Assembly (NCBI GenBank): GCA_905182995.1
Contig: CAJJDP010000097.1
Coordinates: 313,897 to 377,896, forward strand
Source: Paramecium octaurelia
Lineage: Eukaryota; Ciliophora; Oligohymenophorea; Peniculida; Parameciidae
Direction of reading: 5' to 3'
DNA: 64,000 nt
Positions 12,442 through 24,000 of this stretch are shown here, piece after piece. Positions within the stretch are counted from its first letter, which is position 1; every line of letters begins with the position of its first letter. The notes under the pieces are model-generated. The model was not told the origin of the DNA and did no database searches. It worked only from the letters and a program-made list of their open reading frames with translations. A program made the translations under genes and the position numbers.

Positions 12442-13744
12442 ATGAACAATAAAGGCATGTTTAAGCACAGGGACACCAACACTTTTTTAACCAACCATCC
12501 AGCTGCAGAAAAACAAAAGAAAAAACCATTTGAATATTTGAATCTGTCCTATTCCAAGCAATTTGATGGTTCGCCCATGAAGAAGCAACCTTACACATCG
12601 AAAGCCAATGAAAATTAATGCAAAAGTCAATAAGAACCTTCGTTTCCAAGACAAAACACTCTTCCCAATTATGAACCAACAAGATGTTCTAGCCTTAAAA
12701 ATGGAATCATCAAAGCTTATGCAGCAAACACAAATTAAGGATTAGTGAGAGATTACAATGAAGATAGAGTCTCAATCATACTAAACATCATTAAACCCTA
12801 AAGCAGAGAAAATGAACCATGGCCCAAATGTTCCTACTTTGGAGTCTACGACGGACATGGTGGTTCAGCATGCGCAGACTTTTTGCGAGACAACTTGCAT
12901 TAATTTGTAGTGAAGGAACCAGACTTTCCCTGGAATCCGATCAACGCTATAACAAAAGGATTTGAAGCAGCAGAAAAATGCTTCTTACAAATGGCCCAAG
13001 ATTCATTCAATAATGGCATTCCCGAAAGAAGTGGGTCATGTGCAATTGTCATATTGATGATTGGAGATTCTTGTTATGTAGCAAATGTAGGCGATAGCAG
13101 AGCAATATTGAGTGCAGAAAGTGGGAAAAAGGTAATTGATCTTTCAAAAGATCACAAGCCAGAATTAGAGAGGGATAGAATTATCAAAGGAGGAGGGCAG
13201 GTTTATCAAACGCATGGTGTAAACGGAGAAGGCTTACCAATTTTAGGACCTATGAGAGTGAACCCTGGAAGATTATCTGTTTCAAGAACTTTTGGAGATA
13301 TCGAAGCCAAATTAGAAAAATTTGGTGGGAATCCAAAGATTGTCATAGCTGAACCAGAAATCAAACATCTTAAGATAGTTAATGATCACGATTTTATTGT
13401 TCTCGGAAGTAACATTGACATATGTAATAGTAGGTGATGGGATATTTGATACGATGAGTTCAAAGGATGTGATTACTTAGATTTGGAAGGATGTTCAACA
13501 GAATCAAATTACGAATGATCTACATAATATGATGTCAAATGCAGTGGAGTCAGTAATAAAGGAAAGTTTATTGCGTAAGACTACTGATAATGTGACTTTG
13601 TTAATTATAGCCTTTTCAGTCACTCCTTAGAGAGAGTAAGAAGCGAGGGTTAAGACAATGTCATATATTGATAAACTAGTTAATTTTCCATAAAGTAACA
13701 ACTCGACTAATTCAAGAACTAGGTATGAGTGTGTATTTTAATGA
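12442..13744 (+). CDS. PP2C-type Ser/Thr protein phosphatase
   Basis: 425 aa with a single 25-nt intron after residue 322. PP2C (PPM) motifs appear in order: RDYNEDR near residue 110; YFGVYDGHGG near 133 (metal-binding Asp and Gly); GSCAIVILMIGDSCYVANVGDSRAIL; DHKP; GRLSVSRTFGD; and GSDGIFDTMS, created exactly by the splice. All metal-ligand Asp motifs are present, so activity is expected. The first 100 residues are a Lys/Asn-rich extension with no signal peptide. PP2C enzymes are Mg/Mn-dependent and commonly oppose stress-activated or cyclic-nucleotide kinases. The gene stands alone between a minus-strand unknown and a coiled-coil gene. Confidence 0.95.
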
Positions 13745-14026
13745 TTATAGAAAGTAAAATGATGAAAATAATCCATTTTTCATGAATGCTCAAAAATTGA
13801 AATAAAATCCAAAGTTAATGAAAAGCAATTTTGAAGATCATTTTCAGTATCGTTTAATCGGTTGATGATTTTAATGAAAAACAATTAAATTTGAAATATT
13901 TTTTCAAAATATTATAATATCTCCAAGTAAATGTTCTCTATAAGAGAAGAAGCCAAAAATAATCAAAAATAACGGGATTTTAGAAGGCAATTTAATAATA
14001 TATTGTAATATTAATTAATCATCTAA

Positions 14027-15080
14027 ATGTCAAATTTTACACCCTCCCAAAAATTATCAGACTTGCTGAAACATGAAGGAAGATCAAATTCGATGCATTC
14101 ATTCTATAATAATAGATCATCATGCTACTCGACGATTAATTTGAATAGCTCGTTGCTGAATGGATGGGATACTCAGAATCATCAACCTATCTCAATTTTA
14201 ACTTCGAATCGAAGTGATGTCAAATAGATCAATGTCTCTGCCTCAAAATAAGTATTGCACTCCTAATAGTTAAGGATATCACAAATGAGATAGTATCATC
14301 TAAACATGATAGGAGATCGTCTACTCATCTATTTGTTCATTCAGGATTGGATGCTTATGAGAAGTACCAGAGTTAGCCAAGGAGAGATATGAAGATATAT
14401 CCAAACTATAAATAGGAATTGCTGCATGAGGTAGTGAAGATAGAAAAACCATTTTATATTACTTCTGTTGAAGAGGTCGAAAGGTATTGGAAAGCAAAGG
14501 AGCTCATGCTACTCAGACAAAAAAGTTAATTGGAATTCGAAATAAAGTTGTAAGCACAACTTGCTAATAAAAAGCCAGTCATTCTTAAGGTAGAACCATT
14601 ACAAGAGATCACACAAACCGAAGTTGAAATATAATAATTAGAAATATTATTGAAGTATGAGTCCCTAATAAGAATAGGAACTAGAACAAGTAGATTAACG
14701 AATTGAAATTGGAAAGTGAGGAATTGGATGTCAAATTTGAGAACTTGTTGGATTAAGACAATGATACACAATTCCTCAGATATGAAAAATAGCTTAAGCA
14801 TATTCAATAATCATTTAAGGATTTGAATAGAAGGTTTCATGAGACTGAAGAACAAATATCGATGAAAGAAAATGAGATAGAATCGAGAAAAAAACAAATG
14901 CAGCGGAAGTCTTCAATAATAATGCCTTCGAATCTAAGGAACTCTATGACTGACTCTAAATTTAAGTAGAGGTCATCTTTCAAAAGATAGAGTATAAACT
15001 CTGGAACGATGAGTCCGACTCGAGTGACCTTCTCATAGAAGAGCTAACCCTCAGAAGAGTGCATTAAATTCAAACATTGA
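14027..15080 (+). CDS. coiled-coil hypothetical protein (335 aa)
   Basis: ATG at 14027, TGA at 15078-15080. Two 23-nt introns (about 14251 and 14654) yield a single frame with a whole number of codons. The first 90 residues are Ser/Asn-rich and probably disordered. Residues about 130-260 are rich in Glu, Lys, Leu and Gln with heptad-like spacing (for example YWKAKELMLLRQKSQLEFEI), suggesting a coiled coil. The C-terminal 60 residues are Ser/Arg/Lys-rich and phosphosite-like. No catalytic motif or membrane segment. Such proteins in ciliates are often cytoskeletal or basal-body associated, but nothing here proves that. Confidence 0.75.
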
Positions 15081-15165
15081 TATTATTTCTATTCTGTTTA
15101 AATATTGTAGACATAAAGATTTTTAGATTATTGATTGTTGATCTATATTGTGATAAACAATCTTA

Positions 15166-15992
15166 TCACTTTCCAAATAATGTACTTCTAATTATTGGTA
15201 ATGAATCTTAAAAGGTTTGCTCAGTTCTAACATCTAGTGTATTTTTGCAGACAATCAGACCCTCCTTATTTGTTAAAAGTATTCCTCCGAAGCACTTCTT
15301 ATCATTTTCTGTTTTGGAAATGACCTTGGGATATCAAGGAGTTCAATACCTCTGAGGCAGATTCCTGTAAGGAGTAATCTTGAACTCCTTTTATTGAGTT
15401 ATCTATGAGAGTTCTTTCGTCCAAACACTTATCTTCATCAACTTCTATTTTGACTTCAAATTCAAGGCCGTTCAACTCCTTTCTTAAGATATCCTAAAAC
15501 TCAGCTATGGCATCATCGATCACATTCTTTACATGTCTGATATCTCGATGGAGACATCTACTATGTAATTTCAAGATTACCTAACTACTACTTCGTGCTC
15601 AAACAATTTGATTAGACCTTGTACAATTAAGTTTTTGAGTAATTCCTCATAAAATCGCTCGTCCTATCTGATCATTTTATATATTTGGTATTAGGACTAT
15701 GAGACTATGATTATCAATGTACATCAGAATAGATCTTCATCAATGCTTGATTTCTGGCATTCATCAATCTCATTCTAGCTCCATTGACTAGTGCACTGTG
15801 CTTGATTCTCTCTTATTGGGCTTTCTTCTTATATTTTGTATTGATTTCTTCTTAAATGTTAGATTTCTCTCTCTCAACAATCGACTTCTTCTCCTTCTCA
15901 AATTACTTAAATGCCTTCACTTCAATCTCAAAGCATTTTTCTCTAGCTTCCTATAACACGAAGTCCGCCAAGGATATTTGGTCCTAATACAT
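15166..15992 (-). CDS. V-type H+-ATPase subunit E
   Basis: About 251 aa. The N-terminal half is a long charged helix starting ADFVLQEAREKCFEIEVKA and containing EEINTKYKKKAQQERIKHSA, then LVNGARMRLMNARNQAL, the classic subunit E stalk sequence. After splicing, the globular C-terminal part contains FYEELLKNLIVQGLIKLFEH, then CFGGILLTNKEGLIVCKNTL and SLPIIRSTLFGK, which matches the family C-terminus. Introns of 26, 20 and 25 nt are required. Subunit E forms the peripheral stalk with subunit G and links V1 to Vo; the pump acidifies food vacuoles, endosomes and the contractile vacuole system. The start is 20 bp from the stop of the neighbouring histidine kinase (16012). Confidence 0.93.
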
Positions 15993-16011
15993 AAAATGTA
16001 ATATTAATTAA

Positions 16012-18197
16012 TCAGAAATAATATTTTTATAGTATTTTCTTCAATAAATTAGTGTCCACAGGCTTAGGCAGTATTTCTTTCATCCCCGATTTCATAGCAT
16101 AATCAATATTCTCTTTACTGTCATATGCACTACACATGATCACTACGCACTATATTTAATGATGCGAAAACACCTACAATATTTCTTTAGTTGCCTAACA
16201 TCCATCCATCTCTGGCATATCAATATCCATGAATATCAACTTGTACCCACATTTGCACTGAGTTACTTTCTGTTTAGCCATCTCTATAGCCATATAACCA
16301 TCATAAGCACTATCAACTTTCACATTGAAATATTTCAGTACAGTCGATAATGCCATATGATTAAATGGAATATCATCACAAATCATCACATTAACGCATT
16401 GACACTTGATTCTCCCTATACTTCTGTATGGTTCTTGGATGTGATCTTCCGTAGGCTCGATCATCTGATCCAAATATTGCTTCATGTCCTTCACATAGAA
16501 TTTGCTTTTCGTGTATTGATTAACTGAACTGAAAATACATAAATCTCCAGTATCGCATAATTTCCTCGCTATCTGACTACTCACTTTCAACCCTAATCCA
16601 ACATATTACATATAGTCCTCGTCCCCCCTCCTACTCCAATCTAACTCGCAATTCTTTAAAATCTTGGTAATCAAATACAACTTCTCTACTGGAATTCCAC
16701 AACCTGTATCGAACACTTCAAATTAATATGTAGACCCAGCCCTTTACACTACAAAATGTATTTCTCCTTTTTATTTTGTATATTTGACTGAGTTGTTCAT
16801 TAAATTCACTATGATTTGCATAATTCTATCATAATCACTGCTAATGTATGTATCATCACAACTTGTTATAGTAAGAGTAATCTATTTTTATTCACATTCT
16901 GCTTTAAAGTAATCCTCAATTGTTTTTATAATGGTAGACAATTTGAATAATTGAGGTCTTAATTTAAAAGTTTAAGCTTCGAAATTTGCGTAATCCAAAA
17001 TATCGTTAATTTGATGTAATAACTTCTTGTTTGATATTATTGCAGGTTTCAAATATTAGTCATTTAGTTCTCCTTTTAGATTCTGATCTAGTATCTGTAA
17101 TAATTACAAGGAACAATTTAAGGGAGTTCGCAATTCATGAGAAAAAGAATTAATCAATTTCGAATAGAATCGATATCTCTCCTGCATATCTTACTGGTAT
17201 TCAAAATTTGTAATGTTTTCAATCACTATCATACAACCATTAGCTATATCGTATATTCTTATTTCAAAGGTTTTCCCAGTATTAGTATCTTTATATTTTA
17301 ATACATTTATTTTTGTTTCTTCCAGATTTTTAATTTTGTGTTTATGTATGATTTGAGCTATATCCGATACATTACTAACGTGGGTTGTCTTCTATTACAA
17401 GGTTGCTCTTCTTTGTTGGCAGAATGATTGCAAGCGTTTGATTGGAAAATCTGACTATTCATCTAAGGATTCAAAAATGGACTTGTGTCTCTCGTTTTTC
17501 CGAAAGCTGCCATTCTGTTGGGATTGCAAATACGCTCTAAATCATGGATATCAATACTTTTAAATCATCAGATATAATGCTTATTATAAATTGTTTTCAA
17601 TTTATGAGGAAATATATTTTCTCACTTTATTATTGGAACTAACGACTTAAAGGTTATTATCAAGCAAACAGACTCCACACGGGATTCTGTTAAGGATGTC
17701 GTATAATTCTACAGATTCCATCATCAATCCCATATTAAGATAATTTTGATTTCGATTTATCAATTACGAATTTCTCTAGAATGGTTTTCTTTCCTGCAAA
17801 TAATATGAATTATCCTTACCTTTTCACACAAATAAATAAATAAAGCAACAAATTGAACACCAAAATAAACCCAGTCTATAATTTCGAAATTAAATGCATT
17901 CATCGTGCTAATTCTTACGCTGTAAAATACTAGTAATAACCACTTGTGGTTAATTTTGCTGTATAAAGTCGCCACAATTGATGGTGTAAATGGAGCATCA
18001 TAAAAACACAATTCCAATAAGAGTGAGATTCTAAAGTATTTCCAAACTAAACGTTCACTTTTGAAGAGCAAGAGTAAAACAATTATAAGAGCAGCAGATA
18101 TGGCAATTAGATGGACATTCTTTGATAAGCTTGCACTAATTAAATGCTTTATGGCAAAAACTAAGTGAAGGCATCGTTTATATTTATGAAAAATCAT
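16012..18197 (-). CDS. hybrid sensor histidine kinase
   Basis: 712 aa, two introns (26 and 21 nt), exact frame. Residues 1-150 hold several hydrophobic helices, so the protein is membrane-anchored. A PAS-like stretch follows (ILNRIPCGVCLLDNNLQVV). The catalytic core is intact: H-box SFSHELRTPLN near residue 340, N-box IVNLMNNSVKYTK, G1 DTGCGIP and G2 VGLGLKVSS. The C-terminal receiver domain has the acidic pair in VMICDDIPF, the phospho-acceptor in MDIDMPEMDG, the Ser in IMCSAYD and the Lys in LPKPVD. A full His-to-Asp relay within one protein is therefore predicted; a separate phosphotransfer partner would be needed downstream. The ligand is unknown. The degenerate relative at 39223-41129 shares the overall plan. 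Confidence 0.95.
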
Positions 18198-18557
18198 TTA
18201 TTTTGATCATATTTGACTTATAAATTGTATAATCAACACTAAAATAAAGAAAAATAAAACTCTGATTCCCAGCATTGATTTGCTGATAATACTAAGTTAA
18301 ATCAAACCGTACCAAAAATGAAAAATCTTATGTACAACACAAATTATTTAAAAAATACTTCATCTTATATTAAATCTCTATATAATTAAATAATTTAAAT
18401 GGCTAGACAATTATTTTTCAAATTGATGTAGACATTCATAGATTCGAATCATAAATACATATCGTCATTATTTCAAATGGATTTTTAAGTATCAATTCAA
18501 ACAAGATTAATGTTTTGATGTAAAATAATCAAATTAAAGGTATATATAAATGATAAT
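18198..18557. other. AT-rich intergenic region
   Basis: Between the histidine kinase start and the 3' end of tandem copy A. It is AT-rich with many short T and A runs, and I see no ORF, RNA gene or repeat worth naming. It must contain the promoter of the kinase and the terminator of copy A. Confidence 0.5.
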
Positions 18558-19497
18558 TCAATTGATGAGGCTTTAAGAAAAGTCTCTTCTTTCTCTAATA
18601 GATTATAATATATCTATAAACCTTTTAATTGAACTTCTCATATCTTCGCTTACATCTTACCCTATACACCAAATTAACTTCTCACAAATTTCCATATCTA
18701 TCCTAGTTATAAAAAATGGTTTGTCAGTGAATATTCCTACTACGGATTGAAGTACAACATGATAATTTGGTTACTCTTAGGAAAAATAAAATATAGATCT
18801 TGCATTTTATTTACTCATTTTCTAAAATACCTCATACCATTCAGATAGCATAGGTTTTTTCTCATACATCTTTTTCCAACAAATTAAAAGCAAATTTTAA
18901 AGCTAGTTGATTTGACTCAAATACAACTCATGTTTGAGCTAAATTGAACCTAAAACTCTATCATAGTGTCTATTTTTTAAAATTTTTATTCTTTATTGTT
19001 TTCTTTATTCCTATGTTTATACTCCATATATGTTAAAAATCAATTTTTATATCTCTTCCTGTTACAGTTCACAAATTTTAATCTTTATTATCATCATTCT
19101 TAACTTTCACTAATTCAATGCAGCACGTGTGATTTGTCGTATCAATAATCACAAATTCATGTCTCAACGCTTGCCCAGTAATTATCCAAGTAAGAGCAGT
19201 TGCAATACCTGATGGAATATACTACCAGACAGATTAGCAACATCTGTCTATTTAAGTTATCTTCTCGTTCATCACTTCAGACAATTAAATGCCATTAATG
19301 GGTCCATTATTATATAATATTTGCTTACAAAATTAACCTCTTTCCAGTTCCAATTCTTATTCCAATTATAAATCGACTCTTTGGGTCTTTTATGCCTCCC
19401 CTAGCCTTATCAATGAAATCTTCGAATCAAAAATTGTTGAAATCAAAGCTATTAATGCATTTCCAACAACAATATCTGAGGCCATAAACATCATCAT
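18558..19497 (-). CDS. tandem paralogue A of unknown family, 28-nt insertion
   Basis: Start ATG ATG ATG at 19497, TGA at 18558. It aligns along its length with copy B (19707-20621); large blocks are near-identical in DNA (for example around 19200-19290 versus 20330-20420). The N-terminal 40 residues differ most. Shared features: RGQFCKQILYNN, DRCCQSVWQY, HEFVIIDTTNHTCCIELVKV and LGSIQLKHELYLSQIN. Relative to B it carries 28 extra nt near 19096-19123, which breaks the frame unless a 46-nt GTT...CAG interval is spliced. Removing only the 28 nt gives 303 aa. No domain recognised. The conserved His, Asp and Cys residues could suggest an enzyme, but this is weak. It could be functional with an unusual intron, or a pseudogene. 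Confidence 0.65.
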
Positions 19498-19706
19498 TTA
19501 GAAATAGTTAATTCAATATTTTTAATAGTCAATTATGATTTTGTTTAGCACATTTCAACCTGCATAATAGAATTTGGTTCTAAGATGATTGTAATAGAAT
19601 TTTTGTATAAAAAATTATATATAATATTAATTGTAAATATAATTAATAAATCAATACTAATTAAAAGATGATTAATATTTTCATATAGATAAATATATAT
19701 GTTAAT

Positions 19707-20621
19707 TCAATTAACTAGGGTTTAAGAAAAGTCTATTCCATTTCTAATAGATGATACAAGTCTAACAAAATTCTCGATGGAACTTTTCATTTAATCAGAT
19801 ATCTTTGATCCATGCCAAAGCATTTTTTCTAATGCAATCATATCTAATCTTGGCAGAAAGAATGGCTTATCAGTAAAAATTCCAAAAATTGATTAAAGCA
19901 CAATATCATAATCTGGTTATTCTAATGAAAAATAATATATTGATCTTGCATATTATTTACTCATTTTCTAAAATAAATTAAAAAAATTAGCTGTTCTACT
20001 TTTGTTCTAATAAATCTTTCTCCAACTAATTAAAAGCAAATTTGAAAAATAATTGATTTGACTCAAATACAACTCATGTTTGAGCTTAATTGAACCTAAA
20101 ACTCTATCATAGTGTCTATTTTTTAAAATTTGTATTCTTAATTGTTTTCTTTATTCCTATGTTTATACTCCATATATGTTAAAAATCATTTTTTATATCT
20201 CTTCCTGTTAATCATTCTTAACTTTCACTAATTCAATGCAGCATGTGTGATTTGTCGTATCAATAATCACAAATTCATGTCTCATTGCTTGTCCAGTTAA
20301 AGCCCAAGTAAAAATAGTTGCAATACCTGATGGAAAATACTACCAGACAGATTAGCAACATCTGTCTATTTAAATTATCGTCTCGTTCATCACTTCAGAC
20401 AATTAAATGTCATTAATGGGTTGATTATTATATAATATTTGCTTACAAAATTAACCTCTTTCCAATTCCAATTCTTATTCTAATAATATATTAATTCCCT
20501 GTGTCTGCTAGGCGTCTGATAACCTTACTAATGAAGTAATAGAATTGGCCAATAGTGGAACTAATTCTATCAATACATCTCCAATCCATGCTGCTTCAGC
20601 TCCTGTAACTAGTGCAATCAT
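19707..20621 (-). CDS. tandem paralogue B of unknown family (304 aa)
   Basis: One uninterrupted frame from ATG at 20621 to TGA at 19707. The N-terminus is mildly hydrophobic (MIALVTGAEAAWIGDVLIEL), followed by a conserved core with RGQFCKQILYNN, DRCCQSVWQYFPSGIATIFT, RHEFVIIDTTNHTCCIELVK and a helical C-terminal half that begins NRHYDRVLGSI. A potential 18-nt GTT...CAG interval occurs at the site where copy A has its insertion; its length is a multiple of three, so the frame does not tell whether it is spliced. Not a family I can name. Position and sequence show it is the sister of copy A. Confidence 0.75.
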
Positions 20622-21038
20622 AATTTCTAATTTTATAATTCAATAAATTTATTAATGAAAATATGAATTTGATTTCAGACATTTGAAGAATAGATCCTGA
20701 ATAATTTTTAGACATTTATAATTGATATAATAAATAAGGCATTTTATAATTTAAATTGATAAAGATGTTTATATATTTGATGCATTGCAATTTTATGCAT
20801 TTAATCATACTTTACAATTGAGTGCACAACTAAACAAAATATTCATAATTGATACAATATAGAAATCCAAATTTTTATTTATCAGATTTAAATACAAATT
20901 CTTTCTGTTATAACTAAGCAAACAATTAATTTAGAATATTATTCAACAATCTTAAGAATGATTAAAATATTTTGTTTGTTAAGTCAGATTTAATGATTAA
21001 TATATTAATTCTAATTAATGACACATTGTAAGGAATAT
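20622..21038. other. AT-rich intergenic region
   Basis: Spacer between the start of copy B and the stop of the large VPS13-like gene. Strongly AT-rich; no coding frame, RNA gene or repeat that I can support. Confidence 0.5.
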
Positions 21039-24000
21039 TCACTTTTATTAGTTTTGAGGAGAAAAGTGTTTACTTTTTCTTATGGATTAACTATAGACTT
21101 TGGATTTCTCTTTAAGTTATTTTAGTTTTTCTGGTTCGCCTTGGTTAAATCTTGTTAAAGCAAGATTACTATCGCTGAATTTAATCTAAATTTATATAAA
21201 TAGAAATACTTCAAAGTTTATCTTCTATAATAGAGGTCTTTTAAATTAGAACAAAGGAGATTGTTCTTCTTAGTTTTTAGTCATTAAACTCTTAATTTTC
21301 ATCAATTTTCCTAAATCAAGTGACATTTTCAATTTATTAATTTCTAATTTGCATTGATCCTTGAAATTCCATAGAGTTTGGCCACAATTTTATTCGAAGC
21401 TAGGTATATCCATATTTGAAGTTATCTATTCTATGATATAGATAAAATTAAATACCAGCCTTCAATAATTCTCCTGTCTTCTGATTGTTATTCAACTGAT
21501 ATTTGACCAAAACGTTATCAAAACAACCAAACATATTGATGACGTAAAACTCTCCATTTTCTGGTTGTATTTACTCCCTATAATCTATAAACAAAGATTC
21601 ATTCATTTGCTATTCCTACTGTGCGAGCTCAATGTCGATATCAGGCAATTTCAATTATATCTTTTGCTTCTTTAAGTTGATCTACCCCCTGTTAAACGTA
21701 GCAATAATCGCATTATAATCTTAGGAAGTCTCTGGTAGTACAAATTAGGAATTAGTGATTTCAATTTAATAGTTAAAGTTATCCTTCTCCTTCAGGAAAT
21801 CCTCCTCATGCTTTATTTGCAATTACAAATCAAAGTCCTTTTAATATTTTTCTTTCAATTCATCCAAATTCTTCTACAATATTGCTTCCACCCTCTACTT
21901 AAATGCTTGAAGTTCATTGATGTATCTTGAGATCAAGTAAAATCTCATGTTCCTGATTGAGATTATCTTGTTTTCCATGTTGAAAACCACAACCTACTTA
22001 CTATCAATGGGCTCAATCAAATTTTAATAAATGGTTTTTTCTCCTGCTGAATTCTATGGTTTCATCTCTATTTGCTGTATTGACAATTACAAATTGGTCT
22101 GATTCCTCTTATTTAAATAAATTGAATGAAATTGAAACAAAAAGAAGTCCTTCTCCTACTCCTGCAATTTAATAATCAATGATTCTATTATAAGTTCGGA
22201 TGCAAACTTATATGCCTTCTTGTAATTATTGATTTGATTAACAAATATATTCACTTGCTTTTCCTCCCTATTGAAAGCATTGAGTTCTTGCTGAAATATG
22301 TATTTCAATAGATGCTATTTCAATGAAATCGTTTCTTCTATATTTATCAGATAGAAACTATTGATTGCAATCAATAAGTCCTAAACCTTCTATTGCGAAA
22401 GCAATATTTTGGCTTATTCCACCTTTGCCTTCACCAACGGGTACGAATTTTGGAATGACAAATTAATATGCAAGGCATACTTAGCTCTTTGGCCTCCGAT
22501 ATCCTTTCCTGGCATTACTAGCAAGTTCTCCTTTTATCTACCCATAATACTGATTTGGATGTCATCAACCGATAAACTCAGTTCGCCTTTGCTTTTGGTC
22601 ACCAACACTATTTTGATGTCCACCTAAGAGACCTGATTGAAATTAAATTTGATGGTATCACATCGTAAGATCTGATCCTCTTCGTAATTGTTGATAGAAG
22701 ACCTCGTTTTAGGAATCTAGATGTTGCTAAGATTCTATGGGTAATAGCTTTGAATGGCTCTCTTTTGTATGGGATTGAATCTCTACCTTTCCATCAAGTA
22801 GATTTAGACAAAGACTCTCAGTTGACTAAGCTTAAAGAATGTTTCATTGGATTTCAAGTAAATATTCTAGATGATTGCACATACAATCATTTCATCAATG
22901 ACTTTCAAAGGATTCTCCTTTAATTTGACTTTGTTCTTTTCCTTTTTCAAGAGATCCTAATTTACTAGATTAAAGGCATTTTCCTAGATGTTCATTATTG
23001 TGGATATGTTTTTCAGTATGGTAATAACATTGTAGGTGGCAAACTGATTACTGAATGTGGCTTTGATATTTTCGATAGCAAAGAAGAGTTTCATTTTTGA
23101 GTGTTTTTCTTAGTAAATTTCTTCAGCCACATTCAGGAGCAGATTGGCTCTCAAAGGTTTGTGAAAGTAGAATAGTAAATAGATGGGATCCTTAACATTT
23201 TATTAATCAATTAAGTTATTTTAAGATTGCTAATCCTTTTCTTCATACTCAGCAAAATCATGATTGAACATCTCTAGCTCTTTGTTTCTGCAATAGAAAA
23301 TAAATTTATCATCCAATTTGTCGCTTAGGATTTAGGATTCTTAAACGAAAAGTTAAGGTTCAAAGACAATGGGAGTTTTCTCAACATTGGATTCATCAAT
23401 CTCATCTGGTAGGCGATATGGCTATGGTCTTAAAGATGCACCTTCAAAATGTGATTTCGATTTTTCAACTGAAAAAGGAGGAGGAGGTGGAATTTCCAAT
23501 TTATTTGATTGAGACATCTCCACATCATTCTTAGACTTCTGACAATGTATTGCTATGGTATCCTTAAAGTACCCTTTGTCATGTGTGATTATAAAGAGGG
23601 GCATCTCAAACACAGTGACATAACAAACACTTTTACTAGTTTTGGGAGTGCTTTTGAATGAAATTGAAATCCCTGAGTTGGTATGAGTCTCAACAAAGGT
23701 TACTTGACTATGTTTCTTTGATATTTATTGTTCTTCTATCTTCTTCTTTTGCGTTCTAAAATAGATCATCTAATTTTCGAATTCAAATAACGAAAATAAA
23801 TTAATATCATTCTGAATCCTTGGAATTGAACCAAAAATAATGTTACTCAAAGAGAGACTTTTACGAAATCTCAAAATGCAATGTTTACAATCCTTTTTTT
23901 GTTTCTTATGATCATTCTACAATACAAGTAATTCAGCCCTCATCAAACTATCTTTACTCATTTGATATCTGAACTCTTGGGGTCGCTTTTTCTCCTTCTA

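Larger units (their letters stand above)
18558..20621 (-). repeat. tandem gene duplication (copies A and B)
   Basis: Two head-to-tail copies of about 0.93 kb, separated by 209 bp. Long identical DNA blocks in the coding part and divergence at the N-terminus and in the spacer indicate a local duplication that is fairly recent or kept alike by gene conversion. Indels in the aligned coding part are few; the 28-nt block in copy A is the largest. Confidence 0.85.

Noticed and set aside
18425-18445. B-box-like GATTCGAATC suggesting a tRNA gene
   Set aside because: No A box or cloverleaf can be drawn around it; surrounding sequence is AT-rich without paired stems.
18558-19497. Canonical TA-bounded IES in copy A
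   Set aside because: Only one end fits the IES consensus, and no pair of TA dinucleotides gives an excision that restores the frame; kept as one hypothesis in a finding, not annotated.
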